A stretch of DNA of 64,000 nucleotides from Aquibium microcysteis (GCF_014495845.1 NZ_CP061080.1:5074001-5138000), one strand, 5' to 3'. Numbered from the stretch's first letter, positions 17,568-27,716 are shown. Notes: generated by a model from the sequence alone, not told the origin. Numbers and translations are program-made.

Positions 17568-18410
17568 ATGAAGAGACTTTTTTCCCTTTCCTATCTTACG
17601 CTTGAGTGCGGTCCGGTCGAGACGGTCGAGCATGCCGCGGCGGCGGGGTACGACCTCGCCGGGGTCCGGATGATCCCGGCCGTGGACGGCGGCCGCGCGT
17701 TCCCGCTGTTTGCCGAACCGGGGTTGCTGTCCGACACGATCGCACGATCCCGCGACACCGGCGTCGGCATCCTGGACGTCGAGATCGCGCGCATCGACGG
17801 GCGCAACAGCGTGGAGGACTGGCTGCCGATGCTCGAGGCCGCGGCCCGCGTCGGTGCCCGGACCGTGATCGCGGCCGGCGACGATCCGCAGCGTTCGCGC
17901 ATGACCGACACCTTCGCCGTGCTCTGCGCCGCGGCGGCGCGCTTCGGGCTGACGGTGAACCTGGAATTCACGCCCTGGACGGCGCTGTGCGACGCGCGGA
18001 TGGCGCTCGAGGTGGTCGAGGCGTCCGGCGCGGACAATGCGGAGGTGCTGATCGACACCATCCACGTCGCCCGCTCCGCGACGACGCTCGCCGACCTTCG
18101 GGCCATCCCGGCCTCGCGCATGAGCTACGTCCAGATATGCGACGCGCCGGCCGGTATTCCGGCAAGCCGCGAGGAACTGCTGTTCACCGCCCGGCAGGAG
18201 CGCCTGCTGCCCGGCGAGGGCGGCGTCGACATCGAGGAGCAGGTCGCGGCCCTGCCGGCGGGGCTGATCGTCAGCGTCGAGATTCCGAGCCACGCCCGCA
18301 TCGCTTCTCTCGGTGCACGGGAATGGGCGCGCCGCACGCTCGACGTCTCGCGCGACGCGATGAGGCGTTTCGATGCCGCCCGCCAACAGCCAGCACGGCA
18401 TCCGGCCTAG
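17568..18410 (+). CDS. Sugar phosphate isomerase/epimerase-like TIM barrel protein
   Basis: This 280-aa protein belongs to the xylose isomerase-like TIM barrel superfamily (AP_endonuc_2). Metal-binding acids are expected in LTVNLEFTPW, VLIDTIHVAR, MSYVQICDAP and IVSVEIPSH. Such proteins isomerise or epimerise keto-sugars and inositol derivatives, and some are 3-dehydroshikimate dehydratases. The latter would fit a quinate/shikimate pathway here, but that is speculative. The M24 hydrolase gene follows by 29 bp. Confidence 0.82.
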   Translation: MKRLFSLSYLTLECGPVETVEHAAAAGYDLAGVRMIPAVDGGRAFPLFAEPGLLSDTIARSRDTGVGILDVEIARIDGRNSVEDWLPMLEAAARVGARTVIAAGDDPQRSRMTDTFAVLCAAAARFGLTVNLEFTPWTALCDARMALEVVEASGADNAEVLIDTIHVARSATTLADLRAIPASRMSYVQICDAPAGIPASREELLFTARQERLLPGEGGVDIEEQVAALPAGLIVSVEIPSHARIASLGAREWARRTLDVSRDAMRRFDAARQQPARHPA

Positions 18411-18439
18411 ATCCGGAGGGACTGCGAGGGAGCCTGCTC

Positions 18440-19621
18440 ATGGAGACCAACCCGGTCGTGGCGCCGACGCGGCTGCCCTTCGACGCCGCGCTGCTCGACG
18501 CGCTGATGGACGATGCCAGGCTCGACGTGCTCGTCGTGACGTCGAAGCACAATGTGCAGTATCTGCTCGGCGGCTACCGCTTCTTCATGTTCGACACCAT
18601 GGATGCCATCGGACTCAGCCGCTATCTCCCCATCCTGGTCTACCCCAGGGGCGCGCCCGACAAGGCCGCCTACATCGCCAATCCGAACGAGCGCTACGAG
18701 CAGGAAAGCCGCGGCTTCTGGCCTGCGACGATCATTGCCCGGGCGCGCGGCACGACCGACGCGATGCGTTTCTGCATCGACCATCTGCGCGCCATCGGGG
18801 CGGACCGGGGCCGCATCGGCGTCGAGGCCGGCTTCCTGCCGGCCGACGCCTGGGCGCTGATGGCGCGCGACCTCGGTTCCGCGACGCTCGGCGACTGCGT
18901 GGAGGTGATGGAGAGCCTGCGCGCGGTCAAGACGCCCGCCGAGCTCGCCCTTCTCCGATCGGCGTCCGAGCGCATCGAGCGGTCGATGCTGGAGACGTTC
19001 GCGTCCGTCGCGCCGGGACAGACCAAGGCACGGATCGCCGAGACCCTGCGGCAGCGCGAGGTGGCGAACGGGCTGGTGTTCGACTACTGCCTGATCACCA
19101 CGGGCCGCAGCCTGAACCGCGCGCCTTCGGCCGACACGATCGGCGACGGCGACATCCTGTCGCTCGATTCGGGCGGCAATCTCGGCGGCTACATCGGCGA
19201 CATCTGCCGCATGGGCATCCTCGGCGAGCCGACGGCGGAGCTCGTCGACGCGCTGGACCGTATCGACGACATCCAGCAGGCGGCGCGCGCCGCGGTCGCC
19301 GCCGGCCGGCAGGGCGCGGACGTCTTCGCCGCGGTCGCCGGCCGCCTGGCGACACCGCGAGAGGGCGCGCTGAGCTTCGTTGCGCATGGCATGGGCCTCG
19401 TCAGCCACGAGGCGCCGCGCCTGATGGCCGACGGGCCGATTCCCTATCCCGCGGCGCATCGCGACCGGCCGCTGGCGGCAGGCATGGTGCTGTCGATCGA
19501 GACCATATGGCAGCATCCGCGCCTCGGCTTCCTGAAGCTCGAGGACACCGTCGCGGTGACGCCGGAGGGGTGCGAAGGCTTCGGCGACGCTCATCGCGGC
19601 TGGAACCGCGCTGGCGCATAG
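18440..19621 (+). CDS. M24-family metallohydrolase (Xaa-Pro dipeptidase/creatinase-like)
   Basis: This 393-aa protein has the creatinase-type N-terminal domain (VTSKHNVQYLLGGYRFF) and the pita-bread C-terminal domain. All five dinuclear-metal ligands are visible: two Asp in LSLDSGGNLGGYIGDICR, His in VAHGMGLVSHEAP, Glu in LSIETIW and Glu in KLEDTVAV. M24 enzymes cleave Xaa-Pro peptides or act as creatinase or ectoine hydrolase. In this setting it may open an amide conjugate of the transported acid. GAGGGAGC precedes the ATG. Confidence 0.88.
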   Translation: METNPVVAPTRLPFDAALLDALMDDARLDVLVVTSKHNVQYLLGGYRFFMFDTMDAIGLSRYLPILVYPRGAPDKAAYIANPNERYEQESRGFWPATIIARARGTTDAMRFCIDHLRAIGADRGRIGVEAGFLPADAWALMARDLGSATLGDCVEVMESLRAVKTPAELALLRSASERIERSMLETFASVAPGQTKARIAETLRQREVANGLVFDYCLITTGRSLNRAPSADTIGDGDILSLDSGGNLGGYIGDICRMGILGEPTAELVDALDRIDDIQQAARAAVAAGRQGADVFAAVAGRLATPREGALSFVAHGMGLVSHEAPRLMADGPIPYPAAHRDRPLAAGMVLSIETIWQHPRLGFLKLEDTVAVTPEGCEGFGDAHRGWNRAGA

Positions 19622-19658
19622 ACCTCACGCGCCGGCCTGCCCCGTCCGGACAGCACCG

Positions 19659-20357
19659 TCAGGCCTGGCCCATGTCGTGCGACGTCAACTCGTAGGCAAG
19701 GCTGTAGGTGATGCTGCGCGGCTCGATGAAGCCGCAGGCACTCGCCGCGATCGCAGCCTCGATCCCGCCGATCGCCGATTCGAGCTCCATCCGGCCGCTG
19801 CCCTCGGTGATGACCACCGCATCGAAACCGCGCTCGGCCATCTCGGGCCTCAGTTCCGTCTCGCGGGTTCGCACGCCCGAAACCTCGGTGCGCGCCAGGC
19901 CGACATGGGCTCCGCAGACGCCCTTGATCGCGAGGATGCTCTCGACCAGCGCCTGCGCACCGCCGCGCGCGACCGGATCGCCCGCTCCCTCCGCGAAGAC
20001 GAGCCGCGTCGTGGCGACGGCCCCCCCGTCACCGCGCCCTGCCGAGGCGACGCGTTCGCACGCCACGCGCAGGAAGTTGCGGAAGGCCGGCTGCAGCCTG
20101 TTGCTCCAGGGCGTCGGGTCGTTGAGCCGCGCCAGATAGGCCGGTGAGCGAAACACCTCGACATCGCGACCGGTATAGATCGTTCCGTACCGATAGCGGT
20201 CGAGGTCGTGGTTCATGAGGCGCTTGCCGACCAGGAAGCCCGGGATCGAGAGGCGCTCCGGCATATGCTCGCGCGTGTGCCACTCGGTGTACTCACTCTG
20301 CATGTCCGGGACGATGTCGTGCCACATCACCAGAAAGCCGTCACCCAAAAGCGCCAT
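19659..20357 (-). CDS. EthD/DUF4286-like dimeric alpha+beta barrel protein (paralogue 2)
   Basis: This 232-aa protein shares YTEWHTREHMPERLSIPGF and PAYLARLNDPTPWSNR with the protein at 9536-10207. Both copies are preceded by the same GntR-type 15-bp element, so they are co-regulated paralogues. Conserved W-H and E-H-M-P-E-R residues suggest a shared ligand or active site. Function unknown; I am confident of the relationship, not of the family name. Confidence 0.7.
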   Translation of the reverse strand: MALLGDGFLVMWHDIVPDMQSEYTEWHTREHMPERLSIPGFLVGKRLMNHDLDRYRYGTIYTGRDVEVFRSPAYLARLNDPTPWSNRLQPAFRNFLRVACERVASAGRGDGGAVATTRLVFAEGAGDPVARGGAQALVESILAIKGVCGAHVGLARTEVSGVRTRETELRPEMAERGFDAVVITEGSGRMELESAIGGIEAAIAASACGFIEPRSITYSLAYELTSHDMGQA

Positions 20358-20387
20358 GACATCTCCTTGCCGTCGCGGTGAAATCTA

Positions 20388-20402
20388 GGGTACTGTATGT
20401 TA
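20388..20402 (-). promoter_or_regulatory. GntR-type operator before EthD-like paralogue 2 and aroQ
   Basis: On the minus strand this reads TAACATACAGTACCC, differing at two positions from the other two full sites and keeping the TACAGTA core. It begins 45 bp upstream of the EthD-like start and 100 bp before divergent aroQ. Confidence 0.6.
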
Positions 20403-20501
20403 GTTTTCGCGTTTACCGCAGTCCGCGATGCCGGGCCAGTCTTTTGTCGGAACGGGGCGTCTCAACCCGTCCGGCATGCCGCCGCAAGCAAGGGGCCGAA
20501 C

Positions 20502-21002
20502 ATGACGACCGCACCAGTCTTCGTCCTCAACGGCCCCAACCTCAACCGCCTGGGCACCCGCGAGCCCGAGATCTACGGCAGGACAACGCTGGCGCAGGTC
20601 GAGGCCATGTGCCGCGCGGCGGCGGGTGGCATGCCCGTGGAATTCCGGCAGTCGAACCGGGAAGGCGACATCATCGACTGGGTGCATGAGGCGATCGACC
20701 GCCCCGCGGCCGGCATCGTCATCAACCCGGCGGCGTTCAGCTTTACCTCGATCGCCATCCTCGATGCGCTGAAGATGTTTCCGCGCCCGATCATCGAGCT
20801 GCACATCTCCAACATCCACCGCCGTGAGGAGATCTACCACCGCTCGCTGGTCTCCCGTGTCGCCACCGCCGTGATCGCCGGGCTGGGACCGAGCGGCTAT
20901 GGCATCGCGATCACGGCCATGCGGGAACTGGTCGGCGTCGATGCGGCGGCCGGGCCGGCGAGCGGCACGGACGACCGCGCTCCGGCCGGGGACCGGCCCT
21001 GA
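20502..21002 (+). CDS. aroQ: Type II 3-dehydroquinate dehydratase, active-site variant
   Basis: This 166-aa protein has the type II dehydroquinase length plus a short tail. LNGPNLNRLGTREPEIYG carries the catalytic Tyr25 and flexible-loop Arg20, QSNREGDIIDW is typical, and ELHISN holds the catalytic His. The normally invariant histidine of NPAAYTHTS is missing: here it is NPAAFSFTS, with Phe81 where most family members have His. The enzyme dehydrates 3-dehydroquinate reversibly; in a catabolic cluster it would work in quinate breakdown. The substitution may mean altered substrate preference. Confidence 0.88.
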   Translation: MTTAPVFVLNGPNLNRLGTREPEIYGRTTLAQVEAMCRAAAGGMPVEFRQSNREGDIIDWVHEAIDRPAAGIVINPAAFSFTSIAILDALKMFPRPIIELHISNIHRREEIYHRSLVSRVATAVIAGLGPSGYGIAITAMRELVGVDAAAGPASGTDDRAPAGDRP

Positions 21003-21104
21003 CCGGAGCGCGGTTGTCGGAGCCGCGCCCGTTCCCGCAGCGTCGCTTCGCGCCGAAGCCGGGTGTTTCCCCGCCCAGGGGAGCGGACGCCGGTCCGGGC
21101 AGGC

Positions 21105-22034
21105 TCAGCGGGGCAGGCGGGACCCGTAGAGCGCTTCGGCCTCGTCGAGAGACGGCATGGCGGGTGCCGTCCCACGGCGGGTGACGGAGATGCCGGCAAC
21201 GGCGCAGCCGAAGCGGGCGGCCTCGACCGGCGGCAGGCCGCGCGCCAGACCGACGGCGAAGCCGCCGTTGAAGGCGTCGCCCGCCCCGGTCGTCTCCAGC
21301 ACCGGCCCTGCGGAATAGGCCGGGACGACTTCGGAAACGCCCTTGCCGTGCACGAGCGCGCCGCGCTCGCCGAGCGTGATCGCCGCCATGCCGACGCCGC
21401 GCGCCAGGAGCACGTCGCCGGCCCGGCGCGCATCGTCGAGCGTGACGACCGCGATGCCCGTCATGTCCCCGGCCTCGGTCTCGTTGGGGGTCATGTAGTC
21501 GCAGAGCGGGTAGATCGCATCGGGCAGCGGCGCGGCGGGCGCGGTGTTGAGGATGGTGACGACGCCCGCGCCCTTCGCGACGGCGAGTGCGGCATGCGCC
21601 GCCTCGATGGGCTGCTCGAGCTGGGTGACGAAGACGGACGCGCCCTCGATCAGGTCGCGGTTGGCCGCGATGTCGGCCGGCGAGATCAGCCGCGCGGCGC
21701 CGGGGCTGACGATGATGGCGTTGTTGCCGGTCGCCTCCTCCAGGAAGATGTAGGCGGCGCCGGTGTAGCTCTCCGGCGTGACGATGACGCGCGGCGTGAC
21801 GCCGGCCGCCTCCCAGGTGTTCATCGCCATGGCCGCGAAATCGTCGGCGCCGAGGCGCGTCAGCATCGTGACGGGAGCCCCGAGCTTGCCGATGGCCACG
21901 GCCTGGTTGGAGCCCTTGCCGCCGGGCCCGAGCGAGAAGCCGCTGCCGAGGATGGTCTCGCCCAGGCGCGGCTGGCGGGCGGCGCGGTAGGCGGTGTCGG
22001 CGACGAAGACGCCGAGGACGACGATGGGTTTCAT
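21105..22034 (-). CDS. PfkB-family carbohydrate kinase (ribokinase-like, first)
   Basis: This 309-aa kinase has the ribokinase sugar motif GPGGKGSNQAVAIGKLG and the C-terminal catalytic and anion-hole motif ETTGAGDAFNGGFAVGLA. It phosphorylates a sugar using ATP. It sits downstream of a FucU-like mutarotase and the ABC ATPase gene on the same strand. The overall similarity is to RbsK, but the neighbouring genes suggest the substrate need not be ribose. Confidence 0.9.
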   Translation of the reverse strand: MKPIVVLGVFVADTAYRAARQPRLGETILGSGFSLGPGGKGSNQAVAIGKLGAPVTMLTRLGADDFAAMAMNTWEAAGVTPRVIVTPESYTGAAYIFLEEATGNNAIIVSPGAARLISPADIAANRDLIEGASVFVTQLEQPIEAAHAALAVAKGAGVVTILNTAPAAPLPDAIYPLCDYMTPNETEAGDMTGIAVVTLDDARRAGDVLLARGVGMAAITLGERGALVHGKGVSEVVPAYSAGPVLETTGAGDAFNGGFAVGLARGLPPVEAARFGCAVAGISVTRRGTAPAMPSLDEAEALYGSRLPR

Positions 22035-22146
22035 GGCGTCCGACCTCAGACCGTGTGGATCAATCGAGGATGCGAAATCGTGCCCACGGAAATCCTCGAG
22101 AATCCTGGCTCAAGCTGCGCGGAAGCGGGCATTCTTTCACATCCTC

Positions 22147-22596
22147 TCAGGCGTCCGGCGCGATCACGCCCTTGCGGAAGGCGAAGCAGCCGTAGAAGCG
22201 GCGTTCGTGGGTCTGGATGACGCAGTAGGCCTTCTTGGCCCGTTCGTAGAAGGCGTAGCGCTCGACCGAGATCATCGGCCAGGACCTGCCCTCGGCGGCG
22301 TCGATCTCGGCCTGGACCTCGGCGGCGACGGGCAGGATCTCGGCCGGCGCGCCGACCACCTCCATGCGGGCGGCGGCATCGTCGACGAAGGTGTCGAGCG
22401 GATAGACCGACAGGATCGCCCGCACGGCGCGGGCGGCCGGCGCGTCGATGCGCAGCACCGTGCCGAGGACCGTCTGCCGCGCGACGGAATCGGAGGGGAA
22501 GTTGGTGTCGGCGACGATCAGGTCGTCGCCGTGCCCCATCGCGCGCAGGGCGCGAAGCACGTCGGCATTGAGAAGCGGGTCGATACCCTTCAGCAT
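22147..22596 (-). CDS. RbsD/FucU-family sugar mutarotase
   Basis: This 149-aa protein opens MLKGIDPLLNADVLRALRAM followed by GHGDDLIVADTNFPSDS, the FucU pattern in which His and Asp line the sugar pocket. The C-terminal SVERYAFYERAKKAYCVIQT also matches L-fucose mutarotase, which interconverts alpha and beta anomers. The length fits FucU (about 140-150) better than RbsD. It lies between the ribokinase and the ABC ATPase, consistent with supplying one anomer to the kinase or dehydrogenase. Confidence 0.88.
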   Translation of the reverse strand: MLKGIDPLLNADVLRALRAMGHGDDLIVADTNFPSDSVARQTVLGTVLRIDAPAARAVRAILSVYPLDTFVDDAAARMEVVGAPAEILPVAAEVQAEIDAAEGRSWPMISVERYAFYERAKKAYCVIQTHERRFYGCFAFRKGVIAPDA

Positions 22597-22630
22597 GGTC
22601 TGTCCTCCGGCATGGCTTTCGATGGGTGCC

Positions 22631-23680
<1,050 letters not shown>

Positions 23681-23776
23681 CGGCCCTCCCAAGCCGCGGA
23701 ATGCTTCTCCCGCGACAGACGTATCGGACGCCGAAGGGACTGTCCATGAGGACGGCGAAGTGTTTTTTCCGTCCGA

Positions 23777-23806
23777 TTGACAGCCATCCTTCGTCGGCCC
23801 TAGGCT
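23777..23806 (+). promoter_or_regulatory. Candidate sigma-70 promoter for the ABC operon
   Basis: TTGACA at 23777-23782 is a perfect -35 hexamer. With an 18-bp spacer it leads to TAGGCT at 23801-23806 as a weak -10. It lies 187 bp before the binding-protein start, in the 288-bp divergent gap, where nothing else was recognised. Confidence 0.4.
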
Positions 23807-23968
23807 CTCGCGCGCTCCGAATTCGAACGGTTTCGTGTCCGGCGCGAGCGGTTCCGCACGGGAGAGAGGCCGGGGTCCGGCCTGCGGTCGTTCGCAACGT
23901 CCGGCATGATCGCCCTCGCATTCCCGGCGCTTGCGCGCGCCCGCCGGGCGCACATGGGAGGAAGATCA

Positions 23969-25615
23969 ATGAGAGTGGAAGTCTATGCCGAGCTGATGGC
24001 GCGCCACGCGAGCCGTCGGTCGATCCTTCGCGGCCTGGCCAGCACGGCCGCCGTGGCGGCCCTGTCGCCGTCGATGCTTGCGGCGACGACGCCGCAGGCG
24101 CGCGCCCAGGCCGATCTCCGCAAGCAGATTCTCGCCATTCCCGGCGTCGGCAAGGGCTCGCCGACGGACGCGGACTGGCAGAAGGTCGGCGAGCTCTGCC
24201 TCGCCGCCACCAAGGCGTCGGTGAAGGAAGGTGAGTTCGCGGGCGTCGAGCTGACCTTCATGGGGCTCAACAACCAGAACCTGCACAATTTCCTGTTCCG
24301 CGGCTTCCTGCGGCCTTGGGAGGCCTATACCGGCGCCAAGATCAACTGGATCGACCTCGCCCAGGCCGACTACAATGCGCGCCTGCAGCAGTCGATCGCG
24401 ACCGGCACGGTCGATTTCGACATCCTGGAGATGGGCGCGCCCTTCGAGGGCGACACCGCCGGCAAGGGCCTGCTCGACGAGATGCCCGACTGGGTGCCGG
24501 CCCTGATCGAGGCCGACGACCTCGTGAACTACCTCAAGGCGCCGGTCGGCACCTGGGCGGGCAAGAGCTACCGCATCACCATCGACGGCGACTGCCACAC
24601 CTTCGCCTACCGCAAGGACTATTTCGGCGAGGGCTCGATCTCGGGCATGGCCAATCCGCCCAAGACCTGGGAGGAGGTCAACGCCGCCTCGAAGGCGCTC
24701 GTCGGCAAGACCGACCCGCTGACCGGCCAGCCCGCGCACGGCTTCCTCGACCCGCTGAAGGGCTGGGGCGGCTTCGGCTTCTACTTCCTGGAGGATCGCG
24801 CGACCGCCTATGCCAAGCATCCGGACGATCCGGCCTGGCTGTTCGATCCCGAGACGATGAAGCCGCGCGTCAACAACCCGGCCTTCGTCCGCGCCATCCA
24901 GGAGGTCATGGACCTGATCGCGACGCCGGGCGCCTATCCGGCCGACCAGATCAACGCCGATCCGGGCACGACCGCCTTCTCGCAGTTCCTCGCCGGCACC
25001 GGCTCGATGCTGACCTGGTGGGGCGACGTCGGCTCGTCGGCCCGCACCTCCGACACCTCGGTGGTGGGCGACGTCACCGGCTTCGGCATCCTGCCTGGCG
25101 CCAACCAGGTCTACAATTCCAGGACCGGCGCCTGGGAGGACAAGTACAACGAGGCCCCGAACATGGCCTATATCGGCTGGGGCATCTACGTGACGTCGCG
25201 GGTCTCCGGTGACGAGAAGAGGCGCAAGGCCGCCTGGTCGGCCGCCGCGCATCTCGGCGGCAAGGACCTCTCCTTGTGGACGGCTGCCTATCCGTCCGGC
25301 TTCCAGCCCTACCGCAATTCGCATTTCGACTTCGCGGAGTGGGAGGCGGCCGGCTACGACCGTGCCTATGTCGAGGACTATCTCGGCTCGAACGCCGACA
25401 GCTACAACCACCCGAACGCCGCCATCGAGCCGCGCATCCCCGGCATCTTCCAGTACTACTCGATCGCCGAGGACGAACTGGCGAAGGGCTATGCGGGCCA
25501 GTACAAGTCGGCGCAGGAGACCGCCGACGCGATCGCGGCGGCCTGGGAGAAGCTGACCGACCAGATCGGCCGCGACAGCCAGATCGCGCTCTACAAGGCC
25601 TCGCTCGGCATGTGA
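23969..25615 (+). CDS. ABC transporter sugar-binding protein, Tat-exported
   Basis: This 548-aa protein starts at ATG 23969 after GGGAGGAAGATCA. Its N-terminus has a twin-arginine signal (SRRSILRG at residues 15-22, then a hydrophobic run and AxA), so it is probably exported folded. The mature part is an extracellular solute-binding protein of family 1 (FLRPWEAYTGAKINWIDLAQ, GTVDFDILEMGAP, NPPKTWEEVNAASKAL). It is about 100 residues longer than MalE-type proteins. Two permease genes follow. Confidence 0.9.
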   Translation: MRVEVYAELMARHASRRSILRGLASTAAVAALSPSMLAATTPQARAQADLRKQILAIPGVGKGSPTDADWQKVGELCLAATKASVKEGEFAGVELTFMGLNNQNLHNFLFRGFLRPWEAYTGAKINWIDLAQADYNARLQQSIATGTVDFDILEMGAPFEGDTAGKGLLDEMPDWVPALIEADDLVNYLKAPVGTWAGKSYRITIDGDCHTFAYRKDYFGEGSISGMANPPKTWEEVNAASKALVGKTDPLTGQPAHGFLDPLKGWGGFGFYFLEDRATAYAKHPDDPAWLFDPETMKPRVNNPAFVRAIQEVMDLIATPGAYPADQINADPGTTAFSQFLAGTGSMLTWWGDVGSSARTSDTSVVGDVTGFGILPGANQVYNSRTGAWEDKYNEAPNMAYIGWGIYVTSRVSGDEKRRKAAWSAAAHLGGKDLSLWTAAYPSGFQPYRNSHFDFAEWEAAGYDRAYVEDYLGSNADSYNHPNAAIEPRIPGIFQYYSIAEDELAKGYAGQYKSAQETADAIAAAWEKLTDQIGRDSQIALYKASLGM

Positions 25616-25637
25616 GCCGGGACGCTCGACAGCACTG

Positions 25638-25660
25638 CCGGCGGCGCCCAGCGCCGCCGG
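25638..25660 (+). terminator. Stem-loop between binding-protein and permease genes
   Basis: A perfect 10-bp stem (CCGGCGGCGC with its complement) closes a 3-nt CCA loop, 22 bp after the binding-protein stop. No U-run follows. As at 2539-2572, it probably stabilises the binding-protein mRNA or attenuates permease expression; this is inference from position. Confidence 0.7.
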
Positions 25661-25688
25661 TCCCGCATGCCTTCGAAAATGGTGACCG

Positions 25689-26783
25689 GTGGCCGAGAAC
25701 CCTGTCCTCAACTACGGCGAGACGACGCCCGGCCGCAGGCGGCTCGGCCGTTCCATCGTCTGGGGCGCGACCGCGCTGCTTACGCTCACGGCGCTCTACC
25801 AGACCCTCTTCGCGCTCGGCGCCACGAGTTCGGGCTTCGCGTCGTGGCGCCCGGTGCTCTACGCCTACGGCCTGTGGGGCGTGGCACTCGGCGTGGCCCA
25901 GGTCGTGGCCCATGGCGAGCAGGGCAAGCGCGCGCTGTTCATCCTGCCGGCGGTGCTGTTCACCGTCGCCATGGTCATCTTCCCGACCCTGTTCGGCTTC
26001 TACATCGCGCTCACCGACTGGAACCTCGCCAGCCAGGACGGCATGCGGTTCAACGGGCTCGCCAATGTCCGGCAGATGCTCGCCGACCCCTTCTTCCGCA
26101 ACGCGCTCGGCAACATGGTGTTCTACGTCGCCATGGTGCTCGTCGAATACGTGATCGCCTTCGGCCTGGCGCTGCTGCTCAACGCCCAGATCCGCGCCCG
26201 CAAGTTCTTCCGCGTCGCCTTCCTGCTGCCGCTGATGCTGTCGCCGGTCGCGGTGTCCTGGATGATCGGCAAGTCGATGATGGAGGTCCGCTTCGGCCCG
26301 CTCGCCAATTTCCTGAAGTGGCTCGGGGTCGAGTCGCCGTCCTTCTTCGGCAGTCCCTGGATCGCCAAGCTGTCGATCCAGGCCATGGACGCCTGGACCT
26401 TCATCCCCTTCATGATGATCATGCTTCTGGCGGGACTGCAGGCGCTGCCCAAGGACGTCACCGAAGCGGCGCAGGTGGACGGCGCCAACGCCTGGCAGAC
26501 CTTCTGGGGCGTCACCTTCCCGCTGATGATCCCGGTCTCCATCACCGCCATCGTGCTGCGCATCATCTTCAAGCTGAAGATCGCCGACATCATCATCAAC
26601 GTCACCGCGGGCGGGCCGGGCGGCGCGACCGACAGCGTCACGAGCTTCATCTTCCGCGAGTATCGCGACCGCTCCAACGTCGGCTACGGCACCATGCTGG
26701 CGATGACCTATCTCATCCTCATCATCCTGTTCATCACGCTGCTGCTGAAGCTCGTGAACCGCTGGCGCAGGAGCTTCGCATGA
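25689..26783 (+). CDS. ABC sugar permease (MalF/UgpA type)
   Basis: This 364-aa protein starts at GTG 25689. It has two extra N-terminal helices, then the core beginning FILPAVLFTVAMVIFPTLFG. The EAA loop that contacts the ATPase is EAAQVDGANAWQTFWGVTFP. Length and extra helices match MalF/UgpA-type subunits. It overlaps the second permease gene as ATGA. Confidence 0.92.
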   Translation: MAENPVLNYGETTPGRRRLGRSIVWGATALLTLTALYQTLFALGATSSGFASWRPVLYAYGLWGVALGVAQVVAHGEQGKRALFILPAVLFTVAMVIFPTLFGFYIALTDWNLASQDGMRFNGLANVRQMLADPFFRNALGNMVFYVAMVLVEYVIAFGLALLLNAQIRARKFFRVAFLLPLMLSPVAVSWMIGKSMMEVRFGPLANFLKWLGVESPSFFGSPWIAKLSIQAMDAWTFIPFMMIMLLAGLQALPKDVTEAAQVDGANAWQTFWGVTFPLMIPVSITAIVLRIIFKLKIADIIINVTAGGPGGATDSVTSFIFREYRDRSNVGYGTMLAMTYLILIILFITLLLKLVNRWRRSFA

Positions 26784-27709
26784 CCGCCGCGCGAAACGCC
26801 GCCGGCCCCGAGGCGCCCGCCATGCCGGCCGGCGAGCGCGCCCGCTGGTGGCTCGGGCGCACGGCGATCTACACGGCCCTGATCGTCTGGACCGTCGTCT
26901 GCCTGTTTCCGATCTACTGGACGCTGACGACCTCGTTCAAGGCGGCGCCGAACGTGATGCGGGGCGACCTCGTCCCGTGGCTCGACTATGCCATCGACTG
27001 GCGCGGCTGGCGCTCGATCGGCCTGTCGCCGGACACGATCTTCCAGACGTCGACGGTGCGCGACGAGTTCATGAAGCGGTTCATGAACTCGCTCGTCGTG
27101 TCGCTCGGCGCCTCGGCGCTGGCGATCGTCATCGGCTCGCTCGCCGCCTACGGCCTGACGCGCTTCCGGTACCGCTGGCTGTGGCTGCGCAACGCCGACA
27201 TCTCGTTCTTCTTCCTGTCGCAGATGATCCTGCCGCCGGTCGTGCTGGCGCTGCCGTTCCTGGTGCTCTACCGGGAGCTCGACCTGCGCGACACGCTGGC
27301 GGGGCTCGTCATGCTCTACACGCTGATGGTGCTGCCGATCGTCATCTGGATCATGCGCGACCAGTTCGACGCGATTCCCGTGGAGCTGGAGGAGGCGGCG
27401 CTGGTCGACGGGCTGTCGACCTGGGGGGCCTTCTTCGCCATCGTGCTGCCGATCGCGCTGCCGGGCATGGTGGCGGCCTTCGTCTTGTCGATGATCCTGT
27501 GCTGGAACGAGTATTTCTTCGCCGCGTTGCTCGCTTCCACCAACTCCTCCACCCTGCCGGTGATGGTGGCGAGCCAGACCGGCAGCCAAGGCATCTCCTG
27601 GTGGTCCATGGCGGCGCTGTCGACGGCGGCGATCCTGCCGCTGATCGTCGTGGCGATCGCGCTGGAACGCTACATCATCAAGGGCATGACGGCCGGCGCG
27701 GTGAAGTGA
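26780..27709 (+). CDS. ABC sugar permease (MalG/UgpE type)
   Basis: This 309-aa protein has six membrane segments. The EAA loop is EEAALVDGLSTWGAFFAIVL, and TTSFKAAPNV follows the first helix as in the MalG family. A periplasmic loop of about 60 residues (WLDYAIDWRGWRS to DEFMKR) lies between helices 1 and 2. It forms the importer with the preceding permease, the ATPase at 22.6 kb and the Tat-exported binding protein. Confidence 0.92.
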   Translation: MTAARNAAGPEAPAMPAGERARWWLGRTAIYTALIVWTVVCLFPIYWTLTTSFKAAPNVMRGDLVPWLDYAIDWRGWRSIGLSPDTIFQTSTVRDEFMKRFMNSLVVSLGASALAIVIGSLAAYGLTRFRYRWLWLRNADISFFFLSQMILPPVVLALPFLVLYRELDLRDTLAGLVMLYTLMVLPIVIWIMRDQFDAIPVELEEAALVDGLSTWGAFFAIVLPIALPGMVAAFVLSMILCWNEYFFAALLASTNSSTLPVMVASQTGSQGISWWSMAALSTAAILPLIVVAIALERYIIKGMTAGAVK

Positions 27710-27716
27710 CGGGCGG

